Source: Apoderus coryli
Lineage: Eukaryota; Arthropoda; Insecta; Coleoptera; Attelabidae
Reading direction: 5' to 3'
Length of the DNA stretch: 64,000 nt
NCBI GenBank assembly: GCA_911728435.2
Contig: OU452199.1
Location: 40,063,253-40,127,252 of the forward strand
Made by a program: the position numbers and the translations under genes. How positions within the stretch are numbered: the first letter of the stretch is position 1; every line of letters starts with the position of its first letter. Positions 23,301 to 32,879 of the stretch are shown in pieces. The notes beneath the pieces were generated by a model that saw only the letters and a list, made by a program, of their open reading frames with translations, was not told the origin of the DNA and did no database searches.

Positions 23301-25147
23301 TCACAGTTATGAAATTTTTGATGTGGTATTATAATATCACCATTTTTTATGGAAGTCCTAATCGTAATTACTTGTTCGACACGCGGTGGGATCGTTATAT
23401 TGTTTAGTTCACATCTTGTTTTCTGGAATTGTAACTTAATATGCGTGTACGGTGTAACTAAATAGTTGTTATTGTAGTCTAAAGTTGCTTGCAATAATTT
23501 TAAATTATCTAAACCTAAAAGTCCATCAAAAATATTATGAAATTTAAATAGGTAGAATTTTAAATCTTTAATTTCGGGTAAATTAAATAATTTTGAAGCA
23601 GGCATAAGAACACTATGTCTATGAGCTGATTTCTGATATACTGTAGACACAACGAATGGATCGTCTATTATTTTATTCGGAAATAACTTTTTGGCAAGAA
23701 TCGGGTCCAAAAATGAATTACTTGAACCGGAATCTATCAAAATTTTAAGGTTATTTTCTGGAAATATAATGTATGATAATTCGTTAGGGTTGGACATATT
23801 AAAAGATATTGTAGGTGTTTCTAACCGTTCGGGGTTTTCCTGGCCGTCCTGTCGAAAATTTGAAGCATTTTCTACAGGCTGATTATTAACTGGTTGTTCT
23901 TGTTGAGGCAGGTCATCGCAGGAGTGTTCGTATTGGTTAGGATATGCAGAGTAGAAATCTTGATATTGGTTAGGTTCATTGTACTGGCTCTCATCGTAAT
24001 AATAGTCTTGTTGAGGTAGGTCATGTGATTCTACATTATATAGTTCTTCAAAAGTGAATTTAGGTGGGTTATAATTATTATTAGGTTGATTTGTAAAGGG
24101 TTTAAATTGAGAAGTTTCTATGCCAGACATGGGTGTGGGTGTAGGTTGTTTTACATTTTGAGGTTTAAAAACATTAGTTCCATTGTTATTTGGTCTGCCA
24201 AAAACTTGCGAGTTTGTGGGGAATCTTGTTCCGTTAAAACGAGGTCGAATATTAACCGACTGTGGAGAAAAATTCGTTCGAAAAGCATTGTTTGAAGTTT
24301 GATAATTAAAAGGTCTTTGTGAAAAGTTAGTTTGAAAGGGTCGCGTATATAGGTTTTGTTGCATGGGCCTAAAATTTTGAGTATTATTTTTGAAGGATAT
24401 ATTAGGTTTATTTTGGTTTTGAAAATAATGAATATTATCCTCTTGTGAAACAAATTGTAGTGCTTGCATTAGAGTAGCGGGACGCATACATCTGATTGTA
24501 GTTCCCAGAGGCTCTTTTAATCCCGATAGGAATGTTTTCAAGGCAAGGTCGTTATACAAATTTCTTTTTAATGTTTTACCAGCAACTGATAATTCGTGCG
24601 CATCAACAAAAGAACATAAAAGATTTAGTATGTGTAAAATCCTGTCGTAAAATTGACTAGGTTTTTCATTAGGTGCTTGTCTCATCATAACCAGATCCCT
24701 ATTTAAACAAGTTTCGTCTCTTTGATCGGCAAAATTACGTCTTAAGGTGTCCTTAAGTTCATTCCAGGTGTTAACATTTTGGATGTTTACAACTAATTTA
24801 GCATGACCACTAAGTTTGCCAATTAAAGAATTTAATAGGTATATATTGTGAAAATTATTTGGGTTAGCTATGTCGTAAAAAGAATCAATCAAAGTTTGGC
24901 AAGTAGATAAATATCTGTTTAAATCATTAGCGTTACCGTCGAAGGTAGGAACACAGTTTAGATATTCAGGTTTAAAAGTATTTGCCATTTTGCTATTACT
25001 ATTATCTAAAGCAATAATTTCATTCAAATTATCTTTAATATTGACTTCTAAGTTTTGGTCGTAAATAGCAGAGTCAGTTGAAGGAGTTTGCAATGAGAGA
25101 TTTTCTAAATTTTCGATAAGATTATTGATTGACATTACATTTATCAC
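20321..25147 (-). CDS. Gag-protease-integrase-Env fusion polyprotein (no RT/RNase H)
   Basis: A single 1608-codon frame. Residues about 54-240 are Gag-like (FDGNANDLNRYL), followed by an N/Q/P/F-rich stretch with no zinc knuckle (240-430). The protease active site LIDSGSS is at 470-476. RT and RNase H are absent: residues 580-740 are a linker with no Tyr-x-Asp-Asp. The integrase zinc finger is H847, H853, C883 and C886. Its catalytic triad is D916, D969 and E1005 (35 residues apart), and KIYLKKHIRQK lies near 1122. The Env part begins at a furin-type RTKR site (1152-1155), followed by a fusion-peptide-like GLINAAGS and the conserved NLDASDGERY (1171-1180). It ends with a membrane span at about 1561-1582 and a short tail. 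Env lacks its signal peptide and N-terminal subunit. Related elements place gag, pol and env in different frames, so the one-frame arrangement plus two in-frame losses is unusual. The start at 25147 is the first ATG; M5 is an alternative. Confidence 0.85.
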   Translation of the reverse strand: MINVMSINNLIENLENLSLQTPSTDSAIYDQNLEVNIKDNLNEIIALDNSNSKMANTFKPEYLNCVPTFDGNANDLNRYLSTCQTLIDSFYDIANPNNFHNIYLLNSLIGKLSGHAKLVVNIQNVNTWNELKDTLRRNFADQRDETCLNRDLVMMRQAPNEKPSQFYDRILHILNLLCSFVDAHELSVAGKTLKRNLYNDLALKTFLSGLKEPLGTTIRCMRPATLMQALQFVSQEDNIHYFQNQNKPNISFKNNTQNFRPMQQNLYTRPFQTNFSQRPFNYQTSNNAFRTNFSPQSVNIRPRFNGTRFPTNSQVFGRPNNNGTNVFKPQNVKQPTPTPMSGIETSQFKPFTNQPNNNYNPPKFTFEELYNVESHDLPQQDYYYDESQYNEPNQYQDFYSAYPNQYEHSCDDLPQQEQPVNNQPVENASNFRQDGQENPERLETPTISFNMSNPNELSYIIFPENNLKILIDSGSSNSFLDPILAKKLFPNKIIDDPFVVSTVYQKSAHRHSVLMPASKLFNLPEIKDLKFYLFKFHNIFDGLLGLDNLKLLQATLDYNNNYLVTPYTHIKLQFQKTRCELNNITIPPRVEQVITIRTSIKNGDIIIPHQKFHNCEIPESLSTAKKGFALTTILNNTCESITLDLSEPIGVEQFNSKVMSEINLNNIDESPKFSNKLDHNTDQISTIAQVDDTDNTRYNDIELPVPNDDAANNDNMTIHTNVNEDPIVDIPIHDIPVNYGANQIIIQQVLHSPAKPKLTILFEKKRRYIIQISKSNFDVDILNTFKEIIVPDKQYYLYFEKSDIYEPFCEVIRKTFKWPSLKLRRCLKKLIDVTDKTEISDIIKMYHESKNNHRGIDETLEKIKQKYYWPNQKDSVQTYINNCEICQRSKYERHPINMQMNVTPTASRPFQIIHIDVYTLEKTKFLTIIDSFSKYAQAYGLQSLATSEIVDKLLIFFSHHSVPEQIILDNATEFKNTVVTEMLNLHKIKIHFCSPYHPQSNGQVERLHSTLSEHIRLLNNQEFSKSPISQKMVYAILAYNNSIHSVTKFKPIDVINGHISDNDPFDIKLDQMLLTDYINNHKEKARLLYSNINEKLIGNKEKVISKINENRDKPNIFTENQKIYLKKHIRQKLTDKFLKPTKIKNLIPHPQRTKRGLINAAGSVFKLITGNLDASDGERYEKLINNLETNQNNLATIIKNQNSISTSIIQNFNNTVQQINQNEKLIEKRINQIGLIVQRTTIPENYNFIKDIINQIISFYEIIDSMLQDLENSITFARLKTMHPSIIKTNNLLTELKKLEHIVGPNSLPLPINLENIFLFEKLIEIDCFIYKNKITFLLHIPVTYPNKFDYYHLYSLPVKHQSLFKVVIPRNTYLVKSQLHYSHFGTPCTIVRPQTFLCYKPMLKEIEENSPCEVQLLGSTKNTPTCQQTDITATKPIINQLDQSDKWILVLPKETIVQLKCPFQEENQRLLGSYLTTIPTGYQIKTEDKIIINNQKETNSSQQPIIFPDFNETKEYLPLLNLSIHLQEINLDSLHELQNKIMKNQPYTIFDSISKFPSLWTILIYMLVFGICSYMVYKCIIGRKLNGKKTNLETQTYQHIQLPLNQA

Positions 25148-25445
25148 TTACACTAATACAATCAGGTTCGCTCTGGCCATTACTATAAGTTCCAAGTCTT
25201 GATTAGGCGATGATGGTCCTTCTCAATCACTTAGTCCTTGCGACGATAGACAATATTGATTCTATCGACCGATGATCGATTGTTCAAGAGCACTTTATAG
25301 TTCTGCGATAGATTGGGATTTTTCGATGTCCAGAAAGTCCCTTCTATAAAACACCCTCGCACCAACGTCACAACAAAGGTTCGTATTTTCGGTAAATCCG
25401 TTGACACGAAAAAGCAATACGATTGATTCGCACACTTCCGAAAAT

Positions 25446-25461
25446 CCGACTGACTGCGCCA
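25446..25461 (-). other. Primer binding site (tRNA-Ser type)
   Basis: On the minus strand TGGCGCAGTCAGTCGG begins at the last base of the 5' LTR. It resembles the tRNA-Ser-complementary site of 17.6/297-type elements. The leader 25148-25460 shows no upstream ORF of note. Confidence 0.7.
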
Positions 25462-25666
25462 ATTAACTTTCTTAGCCCGGAGTTTCCCTTTTTAAAAAAC
25501 TTTATTTTCAAAATACAAAATTACAATATTTCTGGTTTACATTAACAAATAAAATTATTATAACTGAACTTGAAAAATAGCGTCTTCTTCCTATATATAA
25601 TGTTTACTGTGGTGTCATTTGATCTCGCTTGGTCAGCATTTATACGGAGTGGACCATCATATAACT
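25461..25666 (-). repeat. 5' LTR of the RT-less errantivirus-like element
   Basis: 206 bp, identical by eye to the 3' copy. On the minus strand it carries a TATATATA element (25592-25599) and an AATAAA signal (about 25500-25506), which fit promoter and polyadenylation functions. Confidence 0.9.
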
Positions 25667-26817
25667 CATGTCAAATTTAAAAGCCTCAATCGCTCCTCAT
25701 ATGGTATATGGCTAAGTGCATGAGGTAGCTTAGTGAATCTCCTCTGAACCCTTTCCAATGCCTCCATGTCCTTAATGAAGTAGGGGGACCAAACGCTGTT
25801 GGCATATTCCAATAGTGGTCTGACATACGATTTATACAATTGCAATATTAGAGAGTTTGATCTCGATTTGAAAGCTCTCTGTATCAGATACCACAGTCTA
25901 TTAGCTTTCTTCACTGTGGCGGAAATATGGACCTCCCACTTCAAATCCGCTGTTACTATGACACCAAGATCCTTCTGCTGATTTACAGATTTAACGGCAT
26001 TTCCATTGATGAAATATGGAGTCCTGGGATTATTAGCTCCGATGTGTAGTACCTGACTCTTCTCCAAATTCAAGTTCATCAACCAAACCGCCGACCAAGA
26101 CACTACCCCATCAATGTCGATCTGGAACTCATTATCGTCTCGCAGTGGGTTACAAAACAATTTGGTGTCATCAGCAAAGAAGCTCATGTTTGACGTGATG
26201 GTTCTTGTTAAGTCTGATATATATGCCAGAAAAAGCAATGGCCCCAGTACAGACCCCTGCGGGACACCACTCAAGACCGGCAATTTAGCGGATAATGCAC
26301 CATTCGCTCTAACCTGGAAAATTCTTTTTGTAAGAAATATCTCAATCCATCTCAGGAGTGCCCCCCGCACGCCGTAATGCTCCAATTTCAGCAACAAACG
26401 AGCAAATGGCACTCTGTCGAATGCTTTCTCAAAATCCAGATACAACACATCCGTAGGCTGACCAACATCATTATGGTTGGTCCACACATTGAGGCACTCC
26501 AGAAGATTCGACTCCACCGACCTCTTGGGCATAAACCCATGTTGCTCATTGGAAATAATATTTGATTCAACTAGAAATGAAGTCATATTTCTGGTAATGA
26601 CTTTCTCCATGCATTTACAAAGTGCGCAGGTCAAACTAATAGGTCGATAATTTTCTGCAGCGAACTTGTCACCCTTTTTAAATATAGGTATCACGACAGC
26701 AGACAACCATTCCTCCGGTAGAGTGCCCATGTTGATGCATTTTTGCATTGACGTGGCCAATCGTCGTAATAATGATTGATTTAGGCCGTAGAACATGCTG
26801 TTAAAGTTTAGGTACAC
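25667..26817 (-). pseudogene. CR1/jockey-like reverse transcriptase, interrupted by LTR element
   Basis: An open reading of about 380 codons on the minus strand is a nearly complete RT domain. Motifs are NYRPISL (residues 56-62), LYLDFEKAFDRV (about 125-136), SGVPQGSVLGPLLF (183-196) and FFADDTKLF (213-221), with both catalytic Asp present. It then runs through YVRPLLEYANSVWSP and RVQRRFTKL to LRLLNLT, where the LTR element is inserted. The remainder follows at 20090-19784 in the matching frame. The 5' end is truncated at 26817 beside CACCCTGTA, so the ORF1 and endonuclease regions are missing. Before the LTR insertion this was an uninterrupted RT frame, so the non-LTR copy is itself fairly young. 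Confidence 0.9.
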
Positions 26818-27341
26818 CCTGTATAGGTAAAATAATACTAATATATCATAATAATACTGGAAAACGTTAAAAAAAAAAGAAGATATAATAAAAGTATTAT
26901 CTCCGAACTTCGTTGGTGGGCTCTCATAATATAATAATACTTACTCACAATATTGTATAAATACTACTATAATATATTTTTTCGTTATAGACGGGATTTC
27001 GTTTGCACAATAGTAGGAAACACTTTGGGAGAACAATAAATCAAAATATTAAACTATAATGTACTAATAATAATATAAAATTATGGTTTTCAACTCTTGT
27101 TGAGTTGAAAGCATTCATTAAATTTTTTGTTTTGCTTTTGCAGACACAGAAATACATTTTCCTATGGAAATTTATTATTATTTCCGGTTTCACGAGTTTA
27201 ATTTTTATGCATAATTACATACACAATCATATCATTGGGTTATTGCCAAAACAAGCTAACTACCATGGGCGTAGTCAGGGTGGGGAGGGGTAGGTCCTAT
27301 TAAAAAAATTATATAACTAAAAAAATTGAAATTCAAATCAT

Positions 27342-28384
27342 CCTACCTAAAGGGCGGAATATATGCAAAGTGCATATATTTGCATATTTTTACAAATTTC
27401 ATAAAAAATTGCATATTTCGGCAAAAATAAAATTTGTGTGCATATTTTTATGATTTTCGTTTTATCAAAAGATTAAGTACGACCCTTGCAGGTAACTGAA
27501 ATAATTTAACAGGTGGGTAGGTTTTATTATTATATTGTTTATGGACCCATTTTACTATTATATGGTTTATTGCCGGCATTTATTGGATGTTTAGGAATTT
27601 AGTTAGTTTACCTCCAGAGCCCGTAATTACTCAATGGGGAACATGGATTAAGGCCGCGATATTCTACGCAGACCATTTTGAAGCCATTAAAGACATAGTT
27701 TTAGATTTAGAAGACAATTCACAGTGTGTAGTGCAAAGTCAAGCAGTATTAAAAACTGTAAATTTAGCTAAGGAACTTGTTTTTATTAAGGTTAATTTTA
27801 GTTTTATACCAGATATAATAACTTCGTTAGAAAGTAGGAATATAAGTTTGAGAGAATCAATTAAAATTGTTGAAACTTTTTCCGGCAAATGCAAAAAAGT
27901 TCCCGGTGATGTAGGAAATCAAGTAAGAAGTAAACTCGAAGTTATTGTGGGAAAGAATGAAGGCTTTAAGTATTTAATGGAAGTCAAAAATATTTTTGAT
28001 ACTAAACCATCCAACGAAGTAATGCCTTGGCCTTATAACTTACTACCCAAATTAAAATATTGCCAGATCACATCGACACATCACAGACAGAAGGCAAACA
28101 CTTTTATCGGAAAATTTTGAAAAATATATCGTTATAAATGCATTTTATACTATTTCAGGTTAAAAATTTTACCTATTATATTTTTATTTTAATTTTACTT
28201 AAAATAAATAATTTTTGTAAGAGTCGGCGTTTCTTTATTTCCATTTTTCCATGTTATATTCAAGGCATATAATTAAATATTTTGACAAATAAATGCATAT
28301 TGTTGCATATTTCAAAGAAAAACTATGCATATATATGCGCATATTTTAACTGAATTGACGTGCATATATTCCGCCCTTAGGTAG
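27342..28384 (+). mobile_element. hAT-like element remnant with GGGCGGAATATATGC ends
   Basis: The ends are inverted copies: CCTACCTAAAGGGCGG then AATATATGC on the left, and the inverse (with one A fewer) on the right. Subterminal TGCATATTT motifs are repeated many times at both ends. No flanking duplication could be found. Inside is a C-terminal transposase piece (27587-28163), so the element is a deletion derivative of a family with CGGBP1-like transposases. Confidence 0.7.
27587..28163 (+). pseudogene. hAT/CGGBP1-like transposase C-terminal fragment
   Basis: A 177-codon frame reads LVSLPPEPVITQWGTWIKAA, then FYADHFEAIKDIV, and VNFSFIPDIITSLESRNISL. Similar blocks occur in insect proteins labelled CGGBP1-like, derived from hAT transposases. 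The N-terminal BED finger and most of the catalytic domain are missing. After about 28100 the true C-terminus (LLSENFEKYIVINAFYTISG, stop at 28161) lies in another frame, so there is a frameshift or internal deletion just before it. Not functional as a transposase. Family assignment is from recognised motifs. Confidence 0.65.
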
Positions 28385-28589
28385 GATTCCTACCCTACTT
28401 ACTTCCTTAACCTTTTAACAGGGTATGTCGGATATATTCGCATCCTAAAAAGTGAAGTGGGTATTACGTGACGAATATAATCCCATGAGGGTTTACAATA
28501 CTGAACGAAACTATAATAAAATAGTGTATATCTGGTTGCATAGAAACAAGTTTCAATAGCTCCCATTTAACTTCCCATTATATTGTTTG

Positions 28590-29592
28590 CATTTTGTAGG
28601 TTATCTTATAATATCAAAGCTATATATAATTAGCCAATTTTTCTGTTATATTTGGAATTTTTTTGTTCGTTTTTGACCCTTTTTTACACTATTTTCGAAT
28701 GCCTGTGTGAACCAGTTCATTTATGTAACATTGTTTAGGTTATATTCTGTTACAACTATGAAAAATCATTCCGTATTTCGAATAAGCTTAGGAAGTATAT
28801 ATTTTTTTCAAATTGAAGTTGGTTGGTTTTAGGTCAATTATTATAGAAACAAAGTAATTCCTCTGTCGACGTTTCGACTTTTATTAAGTCATCCTCAGGA
28901 CACTAGAATATAACAAAAAAGAAAAACATAAAGGGTGACTTGAAATTTACAATTAATTGTTAAATACACAAATAACAAAAATATATTAAATAATATATAA
29001 AAATATAAATAAATAAAAACATCAAGACATGTATGTAATGTATTTTCTTTTTTTTTTCCTTTGTTTAAACACAGATAAAACTACATACTACAACGGGTTC
29101 TCCATATATATTTTTTTATTTTGACCCCTTCTACACTATTTACGAACGCCTATGAAAACAAGTTATTTATAACACATTTTATAGGTTATATTCTATCAAA
29201 GCTATAAATAACTAGTCAATATTTCTGCTATTTTTAAGAAGTACGTTTTTTTCTAACTTTTTACCCCATTTTACACTTTATTCGTATGTCAATGTGGTCT
29301 AATTGTTTAGGTTACATATTTTAGGTTATATTTAATTAAACGTACAAAAAATTATTCAACATTTCGGATAAGTTTAAGATCTATGATTTTTTTTAATTTT
29401 TGAGCCCTATTTTAATCCCCTTGCCTACGCTCAATGTTAATCACCACCTATAAATATCCTGTAGTATTTTCGTACCAAATGTGGCTAAAATCCGTTAAGT
29501 GGTTTTTGAGTTATCACGGATACAAATTTTTCTGACCCTTTTATAGAATTTTCACGGACGCCTATCGATCGAAACCCTCGGTGGGACACCCT
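28590..29592 (+). repeat. Family D modular repeat, copy 2, with an insertion
   Basis: It matches 8360-8940: GCTATATATAATTAGCCAAT, CGAATGCCTGTGTGAACC, and the 3' block AAATCCGTTAAGTGGTTTTT. Between about 28810 and 29102 an unrelated piece of about 290 bp interrupts the ATATATTTTTTT track, which appears on both sides like a target duplication. The copy ends beside CGATCGAAACCCTCGGTGGG and CACCCTGTA. Confidence 0.7.
28810..29102. mobile_element. Small insertion in family D copy 2
   Basis: A segment of about 290 bp not found in other family D copies, flanked by ATATATTTTTTT on both sides. It contains CTCTGTCGACGTTTCGAC and AAGTCATCCTCAGGAC, a wording common in insect and other animal repeats. 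No coding region. Class unknown. Confidence 0.45.
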
Positions 29593-30225
29593 GTATTTGG
29601 TACAAAAAAAACAGAAAAATCAATGTTAACAAGTCTATTACATTAAACAAACAATTACGTGATGCTCATGGTGTGTTTGTTTACAATGTAAACAAATATC
29701 GCACACAGATTACATTATTATAGGAAAACAAAAAGAAGAAAAGCAAAAGATTTCGAATATTATCGAGAAGCGATGAGAGCTTGAGGTTTGAACATATTTT
29801 ATTTATTACAAAAAATCAATAGAAATACGTTATTTAGATGCTGTCACGGTTTTTTTTCAAAGGATTCCGTAAGCACCTCACGTCCCTGATACAGTGCTGC
29901 AACATCATCTACCGATTTTCAAACTGTAGCCGATATTTTGAATTTTGAATATAACACATCTCTAGTGATGGTGGTTAATATTTTTCATCACTAAAAAAAC
30001 GCACACGCGGTAGTCTGTCAACTATAATATACAGTTGACAGTTCGACAAGTGACAGTAAAGACAGTTAAGAGCAAAACCCTGAACTCCGATGTGCTGGTA
30101 GTTTTATAAAATAAAAGAATAACGAATTTTGTGAAAAGTCGATTATTTGAAAATTTAAGCTCCCAAAGTTCCTACACTACTGATTTTGAGACTGAAAAAC
30201 ATTCCAATTAAATCGGTTAAAAAAA

Positions 30226-30996
30226 ATGTCATTTAAAGCTAAACACACTGATCTCTCTGAATCTCTCGGGAAAAGTCCCACTATATTCCAAGCAGAGATC
30301 AACGGTATAAATCGTTGTGCTCAAGAATGCCTGCAGAGAGGCATCCCGGAACGGCAGATCAATATTATGTCAGACAGTCAAGCTGCGTTAAAAGCACTGA
30401 GGTCTTACACCTTCACGTCAAAGCTAGCATGGGAATGCAAACAGACCCTAAAGCAACTGGCAGCTCAGGGGAAAAAGATTACTCTGACATGGGTGCCAGG
30501 ACATGAAGGCATAGAGGGGAACGAAGCGGCGGACCAACTTGCAAAAGAGGGCGCAAACCCTCCGTTCTGCGGCCTTCCAAAAAGCCATATGAAGGAAGAA
30601 CTTCGGAGATGGGAAAAGGAACAACTTAAGTCCTACTGGAGAAACACTCCAGGCCTAAGACAATCACAAAGGTTTATCAAACCTTCAGAGGCCTACGCAG
30701 GGAAGCTTATCCAACTGGAGAGAAGCGACCTAAGGCCAATTACAGGCCTTTTTACGGGACACCACCCAGTGAAGTACCATCTCAAAAAGATGGGCCTAAC
30801 CGAGGACGACACTTGTCGGTTTTGCGAAGGCGCAACAGAGACAACAGAACACATGCTCTGTGAATGCATGGCACTTTTCTGCAAAAGGCTAAAACACCTT
30901 GGAGGGGTGACCCTAACACCCGACGAGGCAAGGAATTTAGCCCCCAGAGAAATCATCAACTTTATGAAAATTGTGGGACAGCTGGGCAATTCATAG
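30226..30996 (+). CDS. RNase H domain ORF from a non-LTR retrotransposon (I/Loa-like)
   Basis: A clean 256-codon frame with ATG at 30226. It carries RNase H motifs: E24 (FQAE), D50 (MSDSQAAL), and WVPGHEGIEGNEAAD with H93 and D103. The first catalytic aspartate (TDGS motif) lies upstream of the truncation and is missing, so the enzyme would be inactive unless supplied by an upstream exon. Residues 105-256 carry the usual tail with TGLFTGHHPVKYHLKKMGL and a Cys/His cluster (C197, C200, H209, C212). RNase H removes the RNA strand after reverse transcription. The absence of stops is notable in this decayed neighbourhood. It is most simply a recent 5'-truncated insertion. Confidence 0.75.
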   Translation: MSFKAKHTDLSESLGKSPTIFQAEINGINRCAQECLQRGIPERQINIMSDSQAALKALRSYTFTSKLAWECKQTLKQLAAQGKKITLTWVPGHEGIEGNEAADQLAKEGANPPFCGLPKSHMKEELRRWEKEQLKSYWRNTPGLRQSQRFIKPSEAYAGKLIQLERSDLRPITGLFTGHHPVKYHLKKMGLTEDDTCRFCEGATETTEHMLCECMALFCKRLKHLGGVTLTPDEARNLAPREIINFMKIVGQLGNS

Positions 30997-31639
30997 ATTA
31001 GAGTCATTCACAAAAGATCTTCTGCAGGTCGAAGTGATGCGCAAAATTTTGTGGAGTGAGTTTTGTTTTGATTTCAATTTTTTTGATAAACCTGTGCAAG
31101 TGTTTTGTATTATAATAATACAAATACATAGTCCACGTGACTTTCCGCGTAATACTAGAAGCGAAATCTTCTCTGCATCTTGTTTTTACCTGTAATTCAT
31201 TTTCAGCATTTTTTATTTTTTGTCAACCAATTTTCATGGCATGTCTGACGACGCGACATCCGATTACGCGGAATTCGAGGACGGCCAGGTGTGATTAAAA
31301 TACGCGCAGCCAACTTTGTTTTTCTCTCTTTCCTTATTGTCCCTGTGGTAGATGACGGTACCAAAGGGAAAAAAATAAGAAGAAGAAGAATGAATATATA
31401 CGATGCGCCGAAATATATTATAGCATTTGACAGCACATAAATTTCGCATAGAGCGATGTTTTTGTGGAAGAAGAGAGAGGCTTGAAGCGAAAATAAAACC
31501 ATATGGACGCTGTTGGGAAGGTTTCTAGGCCATTAAAGCATACCGAAGAGTGTTTTTTATTGCCATATACAAAAAACTGTTTTATATATTTGAATTATAG
31601 CTAATCTACTAGGAATTTCGACGTATACCTATTTATTTA

Positions 31640-32620
31640 TAGATTTCAGTATGTGGAAAGTCGAGGATTTCGTTCCGCAAATTTTAAAGTGTCATCTGGT
31701 GTTCCCCTGGGCTCTGTCCTTGGACCATTGTTGTCCTGTGTTTTATCGATGATATTTCTAGTGGCTTGACAAATAGTTCGTTATTATATGCTGACGACTT
31801 CAAAGTATATTCTGTCATTAATAGTACTGAAGATTGTTCTCATCTTCAGGACGATTTAAATGTTGTATATGAGTGGTGTGTTCGTAATAATCTTTATCTG
31901 ACTATTGATAAATGTTTTAGTCTTTCCTATACACGGAAAATAAACCCTGTCAAATTTTCATATTGTATAAATAATAGTCCATTAACAACTTGTGATGAGT
32001 TTAAAGATTTAGGTGTTTGGTTTGATGGTAAACTGAGCTTTACTAATCATTACAATAATATAGTTTCAGCATCCTATAGATCTTTGGGTTTTATTGTGCA
32101 CAATTCGAAAGAGTTTGTGACACCTCAAACTCTCATTGTTCTTTTCAACGCATTTGTCAGATCTAAACTGGAATATGCATCTGTAGTATGGAATCCTATG
32201 TATGCCATACATATGAATAATATTGAACGCATCCAGCGTCGTTTTGCCAAGTTGCTGTGGTTTCGGGTTGATGGGGTTTATCCATCCATTGGGTTTCCTC
32301 ATGATATTCTGTTAAACCGTTTTAATCTAGTATCATTAAATACTCGGAGATAATATTCCGCTCTAGTATTGCTCTTTAAGATTATTAATGGACTTCTTGA
32401 CTGTTCAGAGTTTTTAAGCTAGATTCCTTTTTGTGTCCCAAATCTACGTACACGTAATAACGGAATCGTATTTTACTTGCCGGCCCCGCGTACTAATTTG
32501 TTGTTGCGTTCCCCTTTATATTTTATGTGCCATACTTGTAACTCTGTGTCCGAGCAAATTGATATTTTTAATTCAACTTTGTCTTGTATAAAAAATATAT
32601 TTCTTAGAATATAAATTTAG
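31640..32620 (+). pseudogene. Jockey/CR1-like reverse transcriptase 3' fragment
   Basis: From about 31640 the reading passes FKVSSGVPLGSVLGPLL, has a frameshift near 31735, and continues from 31766 as a 195-codon frame with SSLLYADDFKVYS (catalytic box), then LGVWFDGKLSFTNHY, then FVRSKLEYASVVWNP and IERIQRRFAKLLW. After the stop at 32351 the C-terminal tail is still readable (LFKIINGLLDCSEFL near 32370, then VPNLRTRNNG and RSPLYFMCHTCNS) with one stop inside. The 5' half is missing. 32621-32870 is probably its AT-rich 3' UTR. Confidence 0.85.
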
Positions 32621-32879
32621 TGTTAGATATTAAGAATTTACTGTAATTTTTCCTGATCTACTGAATTAAATTTTAAGTATGAATTCATCATCGTAATCAA
32701 TTCTAACTAATTATAACTCATAAATGCTATTTTAAACTCAAACATATATCATATACTTATGCATTTTATGGATTATTCTTCTTATTGCATCGCTATCAAT
32801 ATAATAATAATATCAATAATAATTGCTTTATGATTTAATAAAAAACTTACAATCAAAAGACTAAAGACTGTGTTTTCTA

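Larger units (their letters stand above)
20095..25666 (-). mobile_element. Errantivirus-like gypsy element lacking RT, complete with LTRs
   Basis: A 5.57-kb LTR element on the minus strand. Both LTRs are 206 bp (20095-20300 and 25461-25666) and I find no difference between them. The target duplication CATG lies at 20091-20094 and 25667-25670. A tRNA-Ser-type primer site follows the 5' LTR and a polypurine tract precedes the 3' LTR. The internal region encodes one long ORF. LTR identity means a recent insertion. The lack of RT means the RNA was probably copied by enzyme made elsewhere. Confidence 0.9.
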
